64,000 nucleotides of DNA, from positions 10,216 to 74,215 of the forward strand of contig DENJ01000043.1 of NCBI GenBank assembly GCA_002359635.1. Reading direction: 5' to 3'. Shown one piece after another: positions 26,535 through 34,935 of this stretch (positions are counted from its first letter, which is position 1; each line of letters begins with the position of its first letter). Position numbers and translations under genes: made by a program. The notes under the pieces were generated by a model. It was not told the origin of the DNA. It searched no databases and was given only the letters and a program-made list of their open reading frames with translations. The DNA comes from Burkholderiales bacterium UBA2647 (GTDB taxonomy: Bacteria > Pseudomonadota > Gammaproteobacteria > Burkholderiales > Burkholderiaceae_E).

Positions 26535-27569
26535 ATGCCCCGAATTCCCGACCTTAGCGTGAGCCCATTTGTACTCGACGGTCCCGGAAAAGCTGCGGTG
26601 GTCTTGCTGGCACTTGGACCCGAGATGGCGGCGGTGGTGCTTAAATGTTTAAGCAACGCTGAGATCAAGCTCATCAGTTCGCGGTTGATCGCTGTTCGCA
26701 GCCTGGATAAGGTCATGTGGACCGAGGTCTTGCGCGATTTTCGGGAAGCGAGTCTTTTGCAGCCGCTGCTCGCGGTGGATGCTGATCAATTTGTGGCACG
26801 TGCGCTTGACCATCATGATGAAAACCGTGCAGCGCCAGATTTCCGTGAACGCTACCTCACCATCATCGATCAGCAGGCGCTCGATGCGGCCAATGGCATG
26901 GATGCCGATCTGCTCTATGAGCAACTTAAGGATGAGCACCCTCAGATCATCGCAACCATGCTGGCGCTCCTGTCCTCAACAAAGGCTGCGGCCTTGGGCA
27001 GTTTGTTTGATGATGAGCTACGAAACGAGTTACTGCTTCGGGTCGCTTTACTCGATTATGTCCATCCGATGGCGCTTGAGGATGTTAACGCCTCGCTTTG
27101 CGCCATGACGCTCGAGCCTGTTGAAAAACGCAGCAGGCGCGGGGGTATAAAAACCAGTGCCAGCTTGATCAATGCCTTCGACGAGCCGCTTGATGAAGAA
27201 GCCCTTGAGCGAATCAGACAGCATCAGCCGGCGCTTGCTCAAGGGGTTGAGTCGGCACGATTTGTATTCGAGGACTTGCGCCATATTCAAGCACGATCGC
27301 GACAGACGCTCGTCGCCTCGGTAAGCACTGACGAGCTTGCACTCGCGATGCAGTCATGCTCTGATGCATTAATACGCTGCTTATTGGAAGCGATGACGAC
27401 CCCGCTTGCTGATGCCGTGCGCGAAGCCATGACACTTGTTCAGGCAAAGCAAACCAGTGATTCAATCGCAGCGCAGCAGCGCATCCTCGCGATCGGCCGA
27501 AGCCTTCATCGTCAGGGGCAGATTCAGCTTAAAGTTGTTTCAGCGAATCCTGATCCACGCATGACATAG
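26535..27569 (+). CDS. Orphan FliG-like protein (flagellar motor switch homologue)
   Basis: 344 aa with the three-part layout of FliG. The N-terminal part has DGPGKAAVVLLALGPEMAAVVLKCL. The middle domain carries EHPQ (residues 134-137) and, after it, the GG hinge with a helix (GGIKTSASLINAF, 203-215). The C-terminal domain begins RFVFEDL (242-248) and ends QGQIQLKV. In canonical FliG the torque helix after FVFEDL carries an acidic pair before RSIQ and an Arg/Glu pair after it; here these positions read QA and AS, so the charges that contact the stator are lost. No other flagellar gene lies in the window. It may be a second, non-motor FliG, or part of an altered secretion apparatus. Family call is fairly safe; function is not. 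Confidence 0.78.
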   Translation: MPRIPDLSVSPFVLDGPGKAAVVLLALGPEMAAVVLKCLSNAEIKLISSRLIAVRSLDKVMWTEVLRDFREASLLQPLLAVDADQFVARALDHHDENRAAPDFRERYLTIIDQQALDAANGMDADLLYEQLKDEHPQIIATMLALLSSTKAAALGSLFDDELRNELLLRVALLDYVHPMALEDVNASLCAMTLEPVEKRSRRGGIKTSASLINAFDEPLDEEALERIRQHQPALAQGVESARFVFEDLRHIQARSRQTLVASVSTDELALAMQSCSDALIRCLLEAMTTPLADAVREAMTLVQAKQTSDSIAAQQRILAIGRSLHRQGQIQLKVVSANPDPRMT

Positions 27570-27816
27570 CGCGGCAAGTCTTCTGCGATGCATGCGCTTA
27601 AACCATCGCATCGTCGGCAGTTGATCGCCACTGCCTCAATCGATCGCCTCTTTGTAATTCCTTGTTGACACACTCAGGTAATCGGCCTGTCAAATCCTGT
27701 CCCGGTTAGGATCTCCGGCAAAGACAGCGAAACGCTGCATGCTCAGGGGGTTTTTGATGTGTGGGCGATGTTATGGAAAGTACCCATGGTTCGTCCTTCT
27801 TTAAGGGTTTTTAAGC

Positions 27817-28260
27817 ATGTCGACTGTGCGTGATTGCCTCAGCCGTAAAGGCGCCAAGGTTTTTTCCCTTCCTGCGTCTGCCACGGTCTTTGAGGCCTTG
27901 GTATTGATGCGTGAAACAAAAATCCGATCCGTGCTTGTGATGGACGGTGAGAAGCTCGAGGGGATTCTCTCTCAGGGTGACTGTGCGATGAAGGTGCTTT
28001 ACCTGGGCCTTGATTCCAAAACCGTCTTGTTGTCCTCAGTGATGACGGCAGACCCCATCAGCGTTAAGCCGAGCGATCTGACCGATCATTGTATGAAGAT
28101 CATGGCAGAACGCCGTATCCGGCATTTGCCAGTGCTCGATCATGGCAAGGTCATCGGGATGGTATCGGTTGGCGACATTGTGAAGGAACTCTTGTTGCAA
28201 CAAGAGCAACATATTAAATATCTTGAAACTTATATCAAAGGTCATGCCTTGGAGTACTGA
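27817..28260 (+). CDS. Tandem CBS domain protein
   Basis: 147 aa made almost only of two CBS domains (about residues 10-62 and 74-128), which together form a Bateman module that binds adenosyl nucleotides. Typical ends of the repeats, EGILSQGDCAMKV and IGMVSVGDIVKEL, are clear. There is no attached enzyme domain, so it probably acts as a nucleotide-sensing partner. It has 247 bp of upstream space containing TTGACA at 27665 and TGTCAA at 27688 but no obvious -10. psiE follows after 35 bp. Confidence 0.9.
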   Translation: MSTVRDCLSRKGAKVFSLPASATVFEALVLMRETKIRSVLVMDGEKLEGILSQGDCAMKVLYLGLDSKTVLLSSVMTADPISVKPSDLTDHCMKIMAERRIRHLPVLDHGKVIGMVSVGDIVKELLLQQEQHIKYLETYIKGHALEY

Positions 28261-28295
28261 GACAGGGCGCATGACGCTTTAATGAAGCATTTCAC

Positions 28296-28673
28296 ATGGA
28301 TCGCCTGATTTCATTCACTGAAAAGGCCATTCTTTTGTTGGTTGCCTGCTTTACGGTCTATGGTGTCGCCATGGAAATGCTCAAGGTCTTTTCAACAGGA
28401 AAGGTTGAGCTCACCGATTTGCTTTTGATGTTTATTTATGCCGAGGTTTTGGGTATGGTTGGTGCTTTTTACAAAAGCAATACCATACCGATTTCGATAC
28501 CGATTTTCATCGCCGTCACTGCGCTTTGCCGGCTTGTGATCCTTCAAGGCAAGGAGGCCAGTGCGATCAATCTCATTTATGAAGCAGGTGCTGTGCTCCT
28601 TCTTGCGATTGCCGCTTATGTGATTCGATTGAAATCACCGCCCGGAAAAAGTGACGTGCAATCAGATCATTGA
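28296..28673 (+). CDS. psiE: PsiE family phosphate-starvation-inducible membrane protein
   Basis: 125 aa, four hydrophobic segments, recognised by LLMFIYAEVLGMVGAFY and ITALCRLVIL-type sequence (here VTALCRLVILQGKEAS). PsiE is induced on phosphate starvation in E. coli; its function is unknown. It follows the CBS gene on the same strand and may share its transcript. Confidence 0.85.
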   Translation: MDRLISFTEKAILLLVACFTVYGVAMEMLKVFSTGKVELTDLLLMFIYAEVLGMVGAFYKSNTIPISIPIFIAVTALCRLVILQGKEASAINLIYEAGAVLLLAIAAYVIRLKSPPGKSDVQSDH

Positions 28674-28693
28674 AGCTGTCTTGTGTTGCTGAC

Positions 28694-29230
28694 TCAGTGA
28701 ATTTGACGGTCCTCATTGCGCCAATAAGGCTCGCGCAAAATCCGTTTCAGAATTTTCCCGCTGGGACTACGAGGTATTTGCTCAACAAAGTCAACCCTGC
28801 GAGGACACTTAAAATGAGCCAGGCGATCTCTGATCCACGCGACGATTTCGATCCCGCTTGCTTCAGGGTCTTGACGAAGCTCTGATGCTTGCTTGAGCAC
28901 CACGCATGCTCTGACTGTTTCCCCCCACTGAGAATCCGGCACGCCAAAAACAGCAACATCAGCGATGTCAGGGTGCTTCATCATGACGTTCTCGACTTCG
29001 GCCGAATCGATGTTTTCACCGCCAGAGACGATCACTCACTGTGCGGTGTGTTTCGTTAGACAGGCGACCCGGTCTCCTGGAACAAGTTCAAGATCTAGCA
29101 TTGCCTGCGCCAGTCGATTGCTGAGTGACTCGAGGTCTCCGAAACGCCAATGGCGTTGCGGTGATGAAAAACACAAGGCATCCGGTTTGTATTTTCCGTG
29201 ACCGCGGCAGGCATCGAGCATGGATTTCAT
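28694..29230 (-). pseudogene. Acyl-CoA synthetase remnant with large internal deletion
   Basis: On the minus strand the first 64 codons from an ATG at 29230 match the start of an AMP-forming acyl-CoA synthetase (HWRFGDLESLSNRLAQAML, then VPGDRVACLTKHTAQ). A TGA (29036-29038) follows, and in the same frame the C-terminal domain begins directly with IVSGGENIDSAEVE and runs to the normal end SGKILKRILREPYW. Around 330-340 codons of the adenylation core, with the AMP-binding motifs, are missing. The stop lies exactly at the junction. GGAG precedes the ATG. The gene is therefore dead by deletion. The remaining parts are well conserved, so the event looks recent. Confidence 0.85.
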
Positions 29231-29349
29231 CTTGACTGATCTCCTCGCAACTTATTGTTTAACCCTTTGCAATAGCCGCTTGGTACTTAGCGCTCGTTCG
29301 ATGCCATGGCGACTTGCTGGCGCGGTCATCTGAGGGACCACCAAGTCAA

Positions 29350-30351
29350 TCAGTCAACCTTCGCACCGGATGACTTTACGATCGGTGCCCAACGCGTGAT
29401 GGCAGTGCGCGTCATTTCGGCCATCTGCTCCGGACTCGTGCCGATCATGTTGTAACCCAACTCGGTCATGCGTTTTACGAAGGCGGGGGCCTTTACCGCC
29501 TTTTGACATTCATCGCTCAGCTTGGCAATGATGTCTTTAGGCGTTGCGGCCGGTGCGGTTAGGCCAAACCAAACATCCGATTCGTAGCCGTTGACGCCAG
29601 ACTCAGCAATCGTTGGCAGATCAGGAAGCGCGGCGTCACGTTTGGCGCCTGTGGTTGCAAGCGCTTTGAGTTTTCCGGCCTTAATATGAGGCAGCGATGA
29701 GGGAATGTTGTCAAACATTAACTGCACCTGACCACCGAGCAGATCGGTCACTGCCGGTGCGCTGCCTTTGTAAGGAACGTGAACCATGTCGACGCCCGCC
29801 AAGGCTTTGAACATTTCGCCTGACATATGAATCGATGTGCCATTACCGCTTGATGCATAGCTGAGTTTGCCCGGATTGGCTTTAGCGTAGGCAATCAGGT
29901 CTTTCACGTTGTTTGCTTTGACCGAGGGATGTAAAACAAGCACATTATTTAATGAAACAAGCGCTGAAACGGGTGCCAAATCTTTGTTGGGATCTGCCGG
30001 CATCTTGCTGTATAGCACCGGATTGATTGCCTGTATCCCACTGGTTGACATATAAAGCGTATAACCATCCGCTGCAGACTTTACCGCCTCAACAAGCCCA
30101 ACGTTACCGCCTGCACCCGGTCGATTCTCAACCGCAACCGTTTGGCCAAGCTGCTTGCTGAGCTCTGCCGCAAGCGCACGACAAGCGATATCGACCGCAC
30201 CGCCGGGAGGAAAAGGACAAATCAAGCGTATTGTTTTTGATGGGTAGTTTTGTGCGAAAACGGATGTTGCTGGAAGCGTGAAAAGAGGAAGACTTGCAGC
30301 TCCGAGCACAATCTGACGGCGGCCCACGAGGCCTTTGTTATGGTTTTTCAT
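29350..30351 (-). CDS. Bug family tripartite tricarboxylate transporter substrate-binding protein
   Basis: Periplasmic receptor of the Bug/TctC family, 333 aa. Signal peptide with RRQIVLGAASLPLFTLPATSVFAQ, then the family opening NYPSKTIRLICPFPPGGAVDIACRALA and the GGNVG binding loop. Such receptors are hugely expanded in Burkholderiales and mostly lack neighbouring tctAB permease genes, as here. Carboxylates are the usual ligands. The ATG at 30351 and the preceding GTG at 30354 are equivalent starts. Confidence 0.93.
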   Translation of the reverse strand: MKNHNKGLVGRRQIVLGAASLPLFTLPATSVFAQNYPSKTIRLICPFPPGGAVDIACRALAAELSKQLGQTVAVENRPGAGGNVGLVEAVKSAADGYTLYMSTSGIQAINPVLYSKMPADPNKDLAPVSALVSLNNVLVLHPSVKANNVKDLIAYAKANPGKLSYASSGNGTSIHMSGEMFKALAGVDMVHVPYKGSAPAVTDLLGGQVQLMFDNIPSSLPHIKAGKLKALATTGAKRDAALPDLPTIAESGVNGYESDVWFGLTAPAATPKDIIAKLSDECQKAVKAPAFVKRMTELGYNMIGTSPEQMAEMTRTAITRWAPIVKSSGAKVD

Positions 30352-30543
30352 CACGATTACTCCATGTTATCAATCGAGGGATGCAATATCGCACTGAACG
30401 CTATGCCCCTGCAACAGGCGCGTTTCCGCGTGGGGTGATCTGGTACCCGGACAATCTCTCATCACCATTCTTCTTAAGGGTTTAGTGCCGGCATTGTGCC
30501 GTGAAAGCTACGATGACGGTTTTGTTCAGGGGACAAACAGGCG

Positions 30544-31122
30544 ATGATTGAGCGGCTAAAAAAAATGATGCCTAGTCAGCAGTCGATGCAAAACAATCGC
30601 TGGTTGCGATGGATGGGTCCAGGACTCTTTCACCCGCGACTTTGGCGTATGCACCGGAAAGGAGTTGCTCTTGGGGTCGGCATCGGGGTATTTTTTGCCT
30701 TTCTCATTCCCATTGCACAGATTCCACTTTCAGCTGCACTCTCCATCTTGCTACGGGCCAATATTCCGGCTGCAGCGCTTGCTACGATTGTCAACAACCC
30801 CTTAACCTTTCCACCTGTGTATTACGCGGCCTGGGAGCTCGGTCGATGGATCCTTGAGTTTAAGCTTCGCGATGGCCCAACAAGCCAAGATGGTGTCTGG
30901 CTAAACGAGCCTAAGCTCAATTCAGGTTTATCCGAAGTTAGCAAAGCCGGTGCGGACGGTTGGCTAGACCTAGTCCTAGGCCATATGGATAGCATCGGCA
31001 AGCCGATGGCTCTTGGCGCGTTCATCTTTGCTTGCTTGTTTTCGCTGACCGCTTATGCAACGGTACAACTTGTGTGGATCAAGCGGGTAAGAATGCGTCG
31101 TGCGAGCCGCTGCGCAAAATGA
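30544..31122 (+). CDS. DUF2062 domain-containing membrane protein
   Basis: 192 aa. It contains the DUF2062 core: a basic N-terminus, then HRKGVALGVGIGVFFAFLIPIAQIPLSAALS and the conserved NNPLTFPPVYYAAWELG. A further TM segment lies near the C-terminus (ALGAFIFACLFSLTAYATVQLV). Inner-membrane protein of unknown function. It lies on the opposite strand from the Bug receptor gene, with a 190-bp divergent gap in which I see no clear site, and convergent with livF. Confidence 0.88.
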   Translation: MIERLKKMMPSQQSMQNNRWLRWMGPGLFHPRLWRMHRKGVALGVGIGVFFAFLIPIAQIPLSAALSILLRANIPAAALATIVNNPLTFPPVYYAAWELGRWILEFKLRDGPTSQDGVWLNEPKLNSGLSEVSKAGADGWLDLVLGHMDSIGKPMALGAFIFACLFSLTAYATVQLVWIKRVRMRRASRCAK

Positions 31123-31145
31123 GTCGGTATTGAACGATTGACCCA

Positions 31146-31853
31146 CTAGACTTCCAACCACTCCTGACGGACATCGTCTTGGTTGATCAAGTCCTGGGGA
31201 CTGCCTTCGAAAACGATCTGTCCGTGCCCCATCACATAAAGCCGATGGCTGATTTTCAAGGCGATCGTAAGCTTTTGCTCTACAAGTAAGATCGATATGC
31301 CACGTTGAGCAATCTCGGCGAGCAAATGGCCAACCAAGGTAACCATCATGGGTGCTAGACCCTCGGTGGGTTCATCGATCATGATCAGATCCGGATCACC
31401 CATCAGCGTGCGGCACATGGTGAGCATTTGCTGCTCGCCGCCCGATAGAACACCACCGGGCGTATCCGCACGCTCCTCGAGTCTGGGAAAGATCTTAAAC
31501 ATATCTCCCATAGTCCAGCGGGGATTTTTCGCCCCGTGCTTTTCGCCGAGCAATAAATTCTGTCGTACCGTAAGTGAGGGGAAGATATCGCGATTCTCGG
31601 GCACATAGCCAAGCCCCAGGTGTGCGATTTCATGGGGCTTTAAGCCAGATATTTCCTGCCCCTTGAAACGAACCGAACCATGGGGTGCAACATCACCCAT
31701 GATGGCCTTGATCGTTGTGGACCGGCCGACACCATTTCTGCCAAGCAGGCTCACAATTTCGCCGGGCATGACGTGAAAGCTTACGCCTTGAAGAATATGA
31801 CTTTTTCCGTAATAGGCGTGCAAATCGCTCACTTTGAGCATCGGCTCTGTCAT
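31146..31853 (-). CDS. livF: ABC transporter ATP-binding protein LivF type, Walker A Lys replaced by Arg
   Basis: Second ATPase of a branched-chain amino-acid-type importer, 235 aa from the ATG at 31853 (AAGGGT upstream). The signature LSGGEQQ, Walker B LIMIDEP and the H-loop region are normal. The Walker A motif reads GRNGVGRST, so the usual lysine is Arg44; the codon is CGG. Such a change in other ABC ATPases strongly lowers ATP hydrolysis. LivG next to it has a normal site, so the heterodimer may work with one active site. It is the last gene of the operon. A longer TTG start at 31889 is possible. Confidence 0.92.
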   Translation of the reverse strand: MTEPMLKVSDLHAYYGKSHILQGVSFHVMPGEIVSLLGRNGVGRSTTIKAIMGDVAPHGSVRFKGQEISGLKPHEIAHLGLGYVPENRDIFPSLTVRQNLLLGEKHGAKNPRWTMGDMFKIFPRLEERADTPGGVLSGGEQQMLTMCRTLMGDPDLIMIDEPTEGLAPMMVTLVGHLLAEIAQRGISILLVEQKLTIALKISHRLYVMGHGQIVFEGSPQDLINQDDVRQEWLEV

Positions 31854-31894
31854 CGATTTACCCTTGAAAGCATCTTGAACTTCGATCAATGACG

Positions 31895-32680
31895 CTAGGC
31901 TGACTGTTCTTCAGCCTGGCCAAGATAGGCTTCACGAACTGCCTGATTACCCCGGATCTGTTCGGGGTTGTCGCTTGCGATCACCTGGCCGTAGACAAGC
32001 ACGGAGATTCGATCCGCCAAGCCAAACACCACACTCATGTCGTGTTCCACCATAAACAAGGTTTTGCCTTCGCTTACACGTCGAATGAGATCAATTGCAT
32101 AAGCGGTCTCTGAGCGGCTCATACCTGCTGTGGGCTCGTCAAGAATAATGATCTTTGGGTTGGCAGCAATGGCAATCCCGATTTCGAGGGCGCGTTGTTC
32201 GGCGTAGGTGAGCACGCCGGCGGGCGTGTCCCTTCGCTGGTGCAGATTGATTTGCTCCATGACCTCTTCACAACGCGCGGTCACTGACTTAAGGTTAGCA
32301 ACGCCATACCAAAAAGCATAGCGATGACCCGTCTGCCAAAGGATGCTGCAACGAATATTCTCGAAAACACTGAGCCTAGGAAAAATATTGGTGACTTGAA
32401 AACTACGAGAAAGGCCAAGGCGATTGATTTCGAAAGGGCGCCTGCCGATAATGCTTTGCCCAAGGACCGTGATATCGCCAGAACTTAAACCGATGCGTCC
32501 GCTGATCAAATGAAACAACGTGGACTTCCCGGCGCCGTTTGGTCCAATCAATGCATGTCGTTCACCTTCGCTTACCTCGAGGTCGACGCCTCGAATGATT
32601 TGCGTTTGGCCAAATTGCTTACGGACATCGCGCAACTGGAGCGCGGTCGAAAGTGGACCAGCATTTGTAGCGTTTTTCAT
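31895..32680 (-). CDS. livG: ABC transporter ATP-binding protein LivG type
   Basis: First ATPase of the importer, 261 aa. Walker A GPNGAGKST is intact, Walker B is IIILDEP, and the C-terminal part is of the LivG kind (EHDMSVVFGLADRISVL). Its signature is less standard: the region before Walker B reads GVLTYAEQRALEIG where LSYGEQR is usual in LivG, a common variant. The ATG at 32680 overlaps the livM stop (ATGA), indicating coupling. Confidence 0.94.
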   Translation of the reverse strand: MKNATNAGPLSTALQLRDVRKQFGQTQIIRGVDLEVSEGERHALIGPNGAGKSTLFHLISGRIGLSSGDITVLGQSIIGRRPFEINRLGLSRSFQVTNIFPRLSVFENIRCSILWQTGHRYAFWYGVANLKSVTARCEEVMEQINLHQRRDTPAGVLTYAEQRALEIGIAIAANPKIIILDEPTAGMSRSETAYAIDLIRRVSEGKTLFMVEHDMSVVFGLADRISVLVYGQVIASDNPEQIRGNQAVREAYLGQAEEQSA

Positions 32681-33915
32681 GATTGCTTCATCAAGCTATG
32701 AATCTCAGACCAAGCGTTCTTGACCCTTGGCCAAACCTTTCCGCATGAAACCGCACCAAATACAAACAGACCCAAGGCGATCGTCCAGGGAAACATGGTT
32801 CGGCTTGAAAACTCAAGGCCAATCAATACCAGTTGTGGTCCTTCGGTGGCTGCCTTGACCAAGGCGTGGTGCGCCAACTCAATGATGGCAACAGCACCAG
32901 CAAGCCAGATCAAGGCAGGGGCGCTGACCATGAGATAGGCCGGTATAAGTCGATGCAAAAGTCCTGCACGAAACACCGGTTCATGCATCATGATCAGGCC
33001 GGCGATACCTCCTGGCAAATACATCACAACCAGGATAAACATGAGCCCGAAATAAAGCATCCAAGCCCCGGTATAGTCGCTAAGTGAAATCTGCAAGGCC
33101 GTGATCAACATCGCGCCCAAGATTGGGCCTAAGAAATGTCCGACCCCACCAATATAAGTCATCAGCAGGACAGCGCCGGATTGAGCGCCACTGACTGACA
33201 ATGCGTTCATGATTTCAAAGTTAATGGCTGCGAGTGCCCCAGCGATACCTGCAAAAATTCCCGAAAGACAGAACGATATAAAACGAATCATTTGGGTGGA
33301 GTAACCAATGAACTCGGCGCGTTCTGGATTCTCGCGGACAGCGTTGGCCATTCGACCAAACGGCGTTTGCGTGATCGCAAACATGGTGATCACCGACACG
33401 AATGTCCAGGCGGCAATCAGGTAGTAGACCTGAATCTGAGCGCCAAAGTCCAGACCTAGCCAAAGCGCAAGCTTAGAACGGTCTGCACTCACACCCTCTT
33501 CACCACCAAAAAAAGATCGCATGATCAACGATGATGCGGCCACTAACTCGCCGAGGCCAAGGGAAATCATGGCAAATGCGGTGCCTGCCCTTTTGGTGGA
33601 TACCCATCCGAAAACAAAAGCGAAGAGCAATCCGGTGAATGCGCCCACAATGGGCACCATAACCAATGGCAGGGAGGCATTTGGCCCTGCCAAGATTTGC
33701 AGCGCATGAATCGACATAAAACCTGCCAGACCATAGTAGACGGCGTGGCCGAAAGACAGCATACCGGTCTGGCCGAGTAGCATGTTGTAGCTCAGTGCGA
33801 ACACCGCCATGATGCACATCAGGCTCATTTTGGTGAGGGAAGTGCCTGAGTCAAAGACGAAAGGTAGCGCTATCAAGACTAGCGCTGCCAGAGGCCAGAT
33901 TGCCAGTCGCTTCAT
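32677..33915 (-). CDS. livM: Branched-chain amino acid-type ABC permease LivM with C-terminal extension
   Basis: Membrane permease, 412 aa. The LivM core is seen in LLGQTGMLSFGHAVYYGLAGF and SGIFAGIAGALAAINFE, and the coupling region before GPILGAMLITALQ. After the normal end of the core (about residue 310, VMYLPGGIAGLI) there is an extra stretch of about 100 residues with two more hydrophobic segments, not present in short LivM proteins. Its start is 2 bp from the livH stop. The substrate of the system is unknown. Confidence 0.93.
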   Translation of the reverse strand: MKRLAIWPLAALVLIALPFVFDSGTSLTKMSLMCIMAVFALSYNMLLGQTGMLSFGHAVYYGLAGFMSIHALQILAGPNASLPLVMVPIVGAFTGLLFAFVFGWVSTKRAGTAFAMISLGLGELVAASSLIMRSFFGGEEGVSADRSKLALWLGLDFGAQIQVYYLIAAWTFVSVITMFAITQTPFGRMANAVRENPERAEFIGYSTQMIRFISFCLSGIFAGIAGALAAINFEIMNALSVSGAQSGAVLLMTYIGGVGHFLGPILGAMLITALQISLSDYTGAWMLYFGLMFILVVMYLPGGIAGLIMMHEPVFRAGLLHRLIPAYLMVSAPALIWLAGAVAIIELAHHALVKAATEGPQLVLIGLEFSSRTMFPWTIALGLFVFGAVSCGKVWPRVKNAWSEIHSLMKQS

Positions 33916-33916
33916 A

Positions 33917-34867
33917 TCAGGTTTCCCGGTTACCCATGAGACCCGTGGGCCGGAAGATCAGGATCATGATCAAGAGAAGATATGGGATGACGGGCGCGAC
34001 CTGCGCCACCGTCACACTCCAGAGATCGCCCAACACGCTGCCATTTTTCGGATTAAATGGAAGAAATTGAAACAAATCGGAGAGCGAAACATTAACGGCG
34101 ACCGCAAAGGTCTGCACCAGACCAATCAGCAACGAGGCAATAAATGCACCCGTGAGCGAACCCAATCCACCGAGCACCACGACTACAAACAAGATCGGTC
34201 CAAGCAGTGCAGCCATCGAAGGCTGGGTGACCAGAGCCGGGCCAGCGATCACGCCAGCAAGACCGGCTAAAACCGATCCGCCGCCAAAAACCAGCATGAA
34301 AATCCGAGGCACGTTATGCCCCAACATTGCAACCATGTTCGGGTGGCTCAATGAAGCCTGGATGATTAAGCCGACGCGGGTCTTGGTGAGCACCCAGAGT
34401 AAAGCAATAAACATCCCGATGGCAATGCAGAGCATAAAAACTTTGTAGGCGGGGTAGGTTGTGCCAAACATGGTGAAGGCAACAAAGTCCAATGTTTCCG
34501 GTACACGGTAGTCGACAGGTAGTTTGCCCCAGATCATTTGCACAACTTCTTCAATCACGAAGGCAAGCCCAAAGGTGAACAGTAGTTCAGCGACATGGCC
34601 ATGCTTGTGCACCTGGCGAAGTCCGTAGCGCTCGATGATGGCGCCCACAAAGCCAACCAAAAGCGGTGCGGCAACGAGTCCAATCCAAAAGCCAAGATGT
34701 TTGGCGATTTCAAAGCCAAAATATGCGCCCAACATGTAAAAGCTTGCATGCGCGAAATTTAGAACACCCATCATCGAGAAAATGAGGGTGAGCCCGCCTG
34801 CCATCATGAACAGCAGCATGCCGTATAAAACGCCATTTAGGCTCGAAAATAACAGGAGTTCAAGCAT
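33917..34867 (-). CDS. livH: Branched-chain amino acid-type ABC permease LivH
   Basis: Second permease, 316 aa, about eight hydrophobic segments. It shows the family features MLLFMMAGGLTLIFSMMGVLNFAHASFYMLGAY and VVVLGGLGSLTGAFIASLLIG. Sits between the receptor and livM genes in one tight operon (68 bp and 1 bp gaps). Confidence 0.94.
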   Translation of the reverse strand: MLELLLFSSLNGVLYGMLLFMMAGGLTLIFSMMGVLNFAHASFYMLGAYFGFEIAKHLGFWIGLVAAPLLVGFVGAIIERYGLRQVHKHGHVAELLFTFGLAFVIEEVVQMIWGKLPVDYRVPETLDFVAFTMFGTTYPAYKVFMLCIAIGMFIALLWVLTKTRVGLIIQASLSHPNMVAMLGHNVPRIFMLVFGGGSVLAGLAGVIAGPALVTQPSMAALLGPILFVVVVLGGLGSLTGAFIASLLIGLVQTFAVAVNVSLSDLFQFLPFNPKNGSVLGDLWSVTVAQVAPVIPYLLLIMILIFRPTGLMGNRET

Positions 34868-34935
34868 GACACCCTCTGGAACCGGGCTCGCGAGCTAAGG
34901 CTACAAGCCCGGTCGATGAAGCGCGGTAAGAACCC

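Noticed and set aside
27665..27693. TTGACA and TGTCAA pair as a promoter or operator
   Set aside because: The spacing fits a -35, but no acceptable -10 follows. A 6-bp inverted repeat at 17-bp distance is weak evidence.
33809..34270. 153-codon plus-strand frame across livM/livH
   Set aside because: Spans the junction of two real genes on the other strand; highly charged, no homology pattern.
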